NCBI GenBank assembly: GCA_910587915.1
Contig: CAJUOB010000033.1
Span: 1-22,265 of the forward strand
Length of the DNA: 22,265 bases
Source of the DNA: an uncultured Muribaculaceae bacterium
GTDB taxonomy: Bacteria > Bacteroidota > Bacteroidia > Bacteroidales > Muribaculaceae
Direction: 5' to 3'
Positions 21,365-22,265 of the stretch are shown here, piece after piece; the stretch's first letter is position 1; every line of letters starts with the position of its first letter. The position numbers were made by a program, and so were the translations under genes. The notes below the pieces were generated by a model, which was not told the origin of the DNA, did not search any database, and worked only from the letters and a program-made list of their open reading frames with translations.

Positions 21365-22265
21365 ATGGCAGTAACACTGGCAGAAATCACCAAGCTGCGC
21401 GGCCTCACAGGCGCCGGCATGATGGACTGCAAAAAAGCCCTCATCGAATCTAACGGCGACATGGACGCAGCCGTTGAAGTACTCCGTAAAAAAGGCCAGG
21501 CTATCGCCGCTAAGCGCGAAGACCGTCAGGCTTCCGAAGGATGCGTGCTCGCTAAGAACGAAGGCGATTTCGCCGCTATCGTAGCTCTCTGCTGCGAGAC
21601 CGACTTCGTGGCTAAGAATGCAAGCTTCGTAGCCCTCACTCAGGCTATCCTCGACGCTGCTGTAGCGAACCGCGTGAAGTCGCTCGACGAACTCAAGGAA
21701 ATGAGCCTCGATGGCCGTTCTGTAGCCGACCACATCACCGATGAAACCGCCAAGACCGGCGAAAAAATCGAGCTCGGCCGCTACGAATACCTCGAAGCTG
21801 CTTCCACAACTTCCTACAACCACCTCGGCAACCACCTCTCCACCATCGCAGGCTTCAACCTCGAAGGTGTTGACTATCAGGTTGGCCGCGACGTTGCTAT
21901 GCAGATCGCTTCCATGAATCCCGTGGCTATCGACCGCGACAGCGTGCCCGAAGAAATCAAGACTTCTGAGTACAATGTTGCTGTTGAGAAGACCAAGGAA
22001 GAGCAGGTGAAGAAAGCCGTTGAAGCCGCTCTCAAGAAAGCAGGCCTCAACCCCAACCACTTCGATAGCGAAGATCACATCGAATCGAACATGGCCAAGG
22101 GATGGATCTCTGAAGAAGAGGCTGCACGTGGTCGTGAAATCATGGCTGCTACCGCCGCTGCTAAGGCTGCAAACCTTCCCGAGCAGATGATTCAGAACAT
22201 CGCCAACGGTCGTCTCAACAAGTTCTTCAAGGAATCTTGCCTCATGGAGCAGGAATTCGTTAAAG
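21365..22265 (+). CDS. tsf: Elongation factor Ts, 3' end cut by the window
   Basis: Three hundred codons are present with no stop before the window ends, so the C-terminus is missing (probably a few tens of residues). EF-Ts catalyses GDP/GTP exchange on EF-Tu. The N-terminal UBA-like domain reads MAVTLAEITKLRGLTGAGMMDCKKAL, and the core motif CETDFVAKN (77-85) contacts EF-Tu. It continues through the two dimerisation-type subdomains (NHLSTIAGFN, VAMQIASMNP). Use of C-ending codons matches the ribosomal genes. rpsB-tsf order is nearly universal in bacteria, but here a strong terminator separates them. Confidence 0.97.
   Translation, partial: MAVTLAEITKLRGLTGAGMMDCKKALIESNGDMDAAVEVLRKKGQAIAAKREDRQASEGCVLAKNEGDFAAIVALCCETDFVAKNASFVALTQAILDAAVANRVKSLDELKEMSLDGRSVADHITDETAKTGEKIELGRYEYLEAASTTSYNHLGNHLSTIAGFNLEGVDYQVGRDVAMQIASMNPVAIDRDSVPEEIKTSEYNVAVEKTKEEQVKKAVEAALKKAGLNPNHFDSEDHIESNMAKGWISEEEAARGREIMAATAAAKAANLPEQMIQNIANGRLNKFFKESCLMEQEFVK

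Overview
The window looks like a chromosomal segment from a Bacteroidales bacterium. Several intergenic sites match the Bacteroidetes promoter (-33 TTTG, about 19 nt, -7 TAnnTTTG). The gene content also fits: a TamL-type Omp85 lipoprotein, a long two-module FtsX-type permease, a lipid-anchored TlpA-like thioredoxin and a short glucose-6-phosphate isomerase. Muribaculaceae is my best guess at family level, but that is inference only.

Layout. (1) 180-5895, + strand: a four-gene tripartite efflux operon (TolC-like outer-membrane channel, HlyD/MacA-like adaptor, MacB/LolD-like ATPase, FtsX-family permease). It ends against a 14-nt perfect inverted repeat. (2) 5982-11982, - strand: a TlpA-like thioredoxin lipoprotein, a sensor histidine kinase with a large periplasmic region and no adjacent regulator, and tamL placed 2 nt after the kinase. 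(3) 12180-12410, +: a 76-residue unknown protein with a degenerate calcium-loop motif. It is followed by paired hairpins and a non-coding stretch. That stretch holds a probable free-standing structured RNA on the - strand (about 12655-12914) with its own promoter and U8 terminator. (4) 13003-16707, -: a methionine operon, metY-metX-hom, with overlapping genes. It is preceded by a 33-codon Met-rich leader peptide, an antiterminator and an intrinsic terminator. (5) 16769-19067, -: murI and pgi, separated by a REPIN-like inverted pair of REP palindromes. (6) 19255-22265, +: rplM-rpsI, rpsB and tsf (cut by the window end). There are structured leaders before rplM and rpsB and an intrinsic terminator between rpsB and tsf.

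The strongest discovery is the regulatory region before metY. It contains a consensus promoter, a short ORF with 7 Met codons in 11, a 13-bp antiterminator pairing that overlaps the leader stop codon, and a U-tailed terminator 23 nt before metY. This is the complete layout expected for ribosome-mediated transcription attenuation sensing charged tRNA-Met. The three genes it would control convert aspartate semialdehyde to homocysteine: hom makes homoserine, metX acetylates it and metY sulfhydrylates it.
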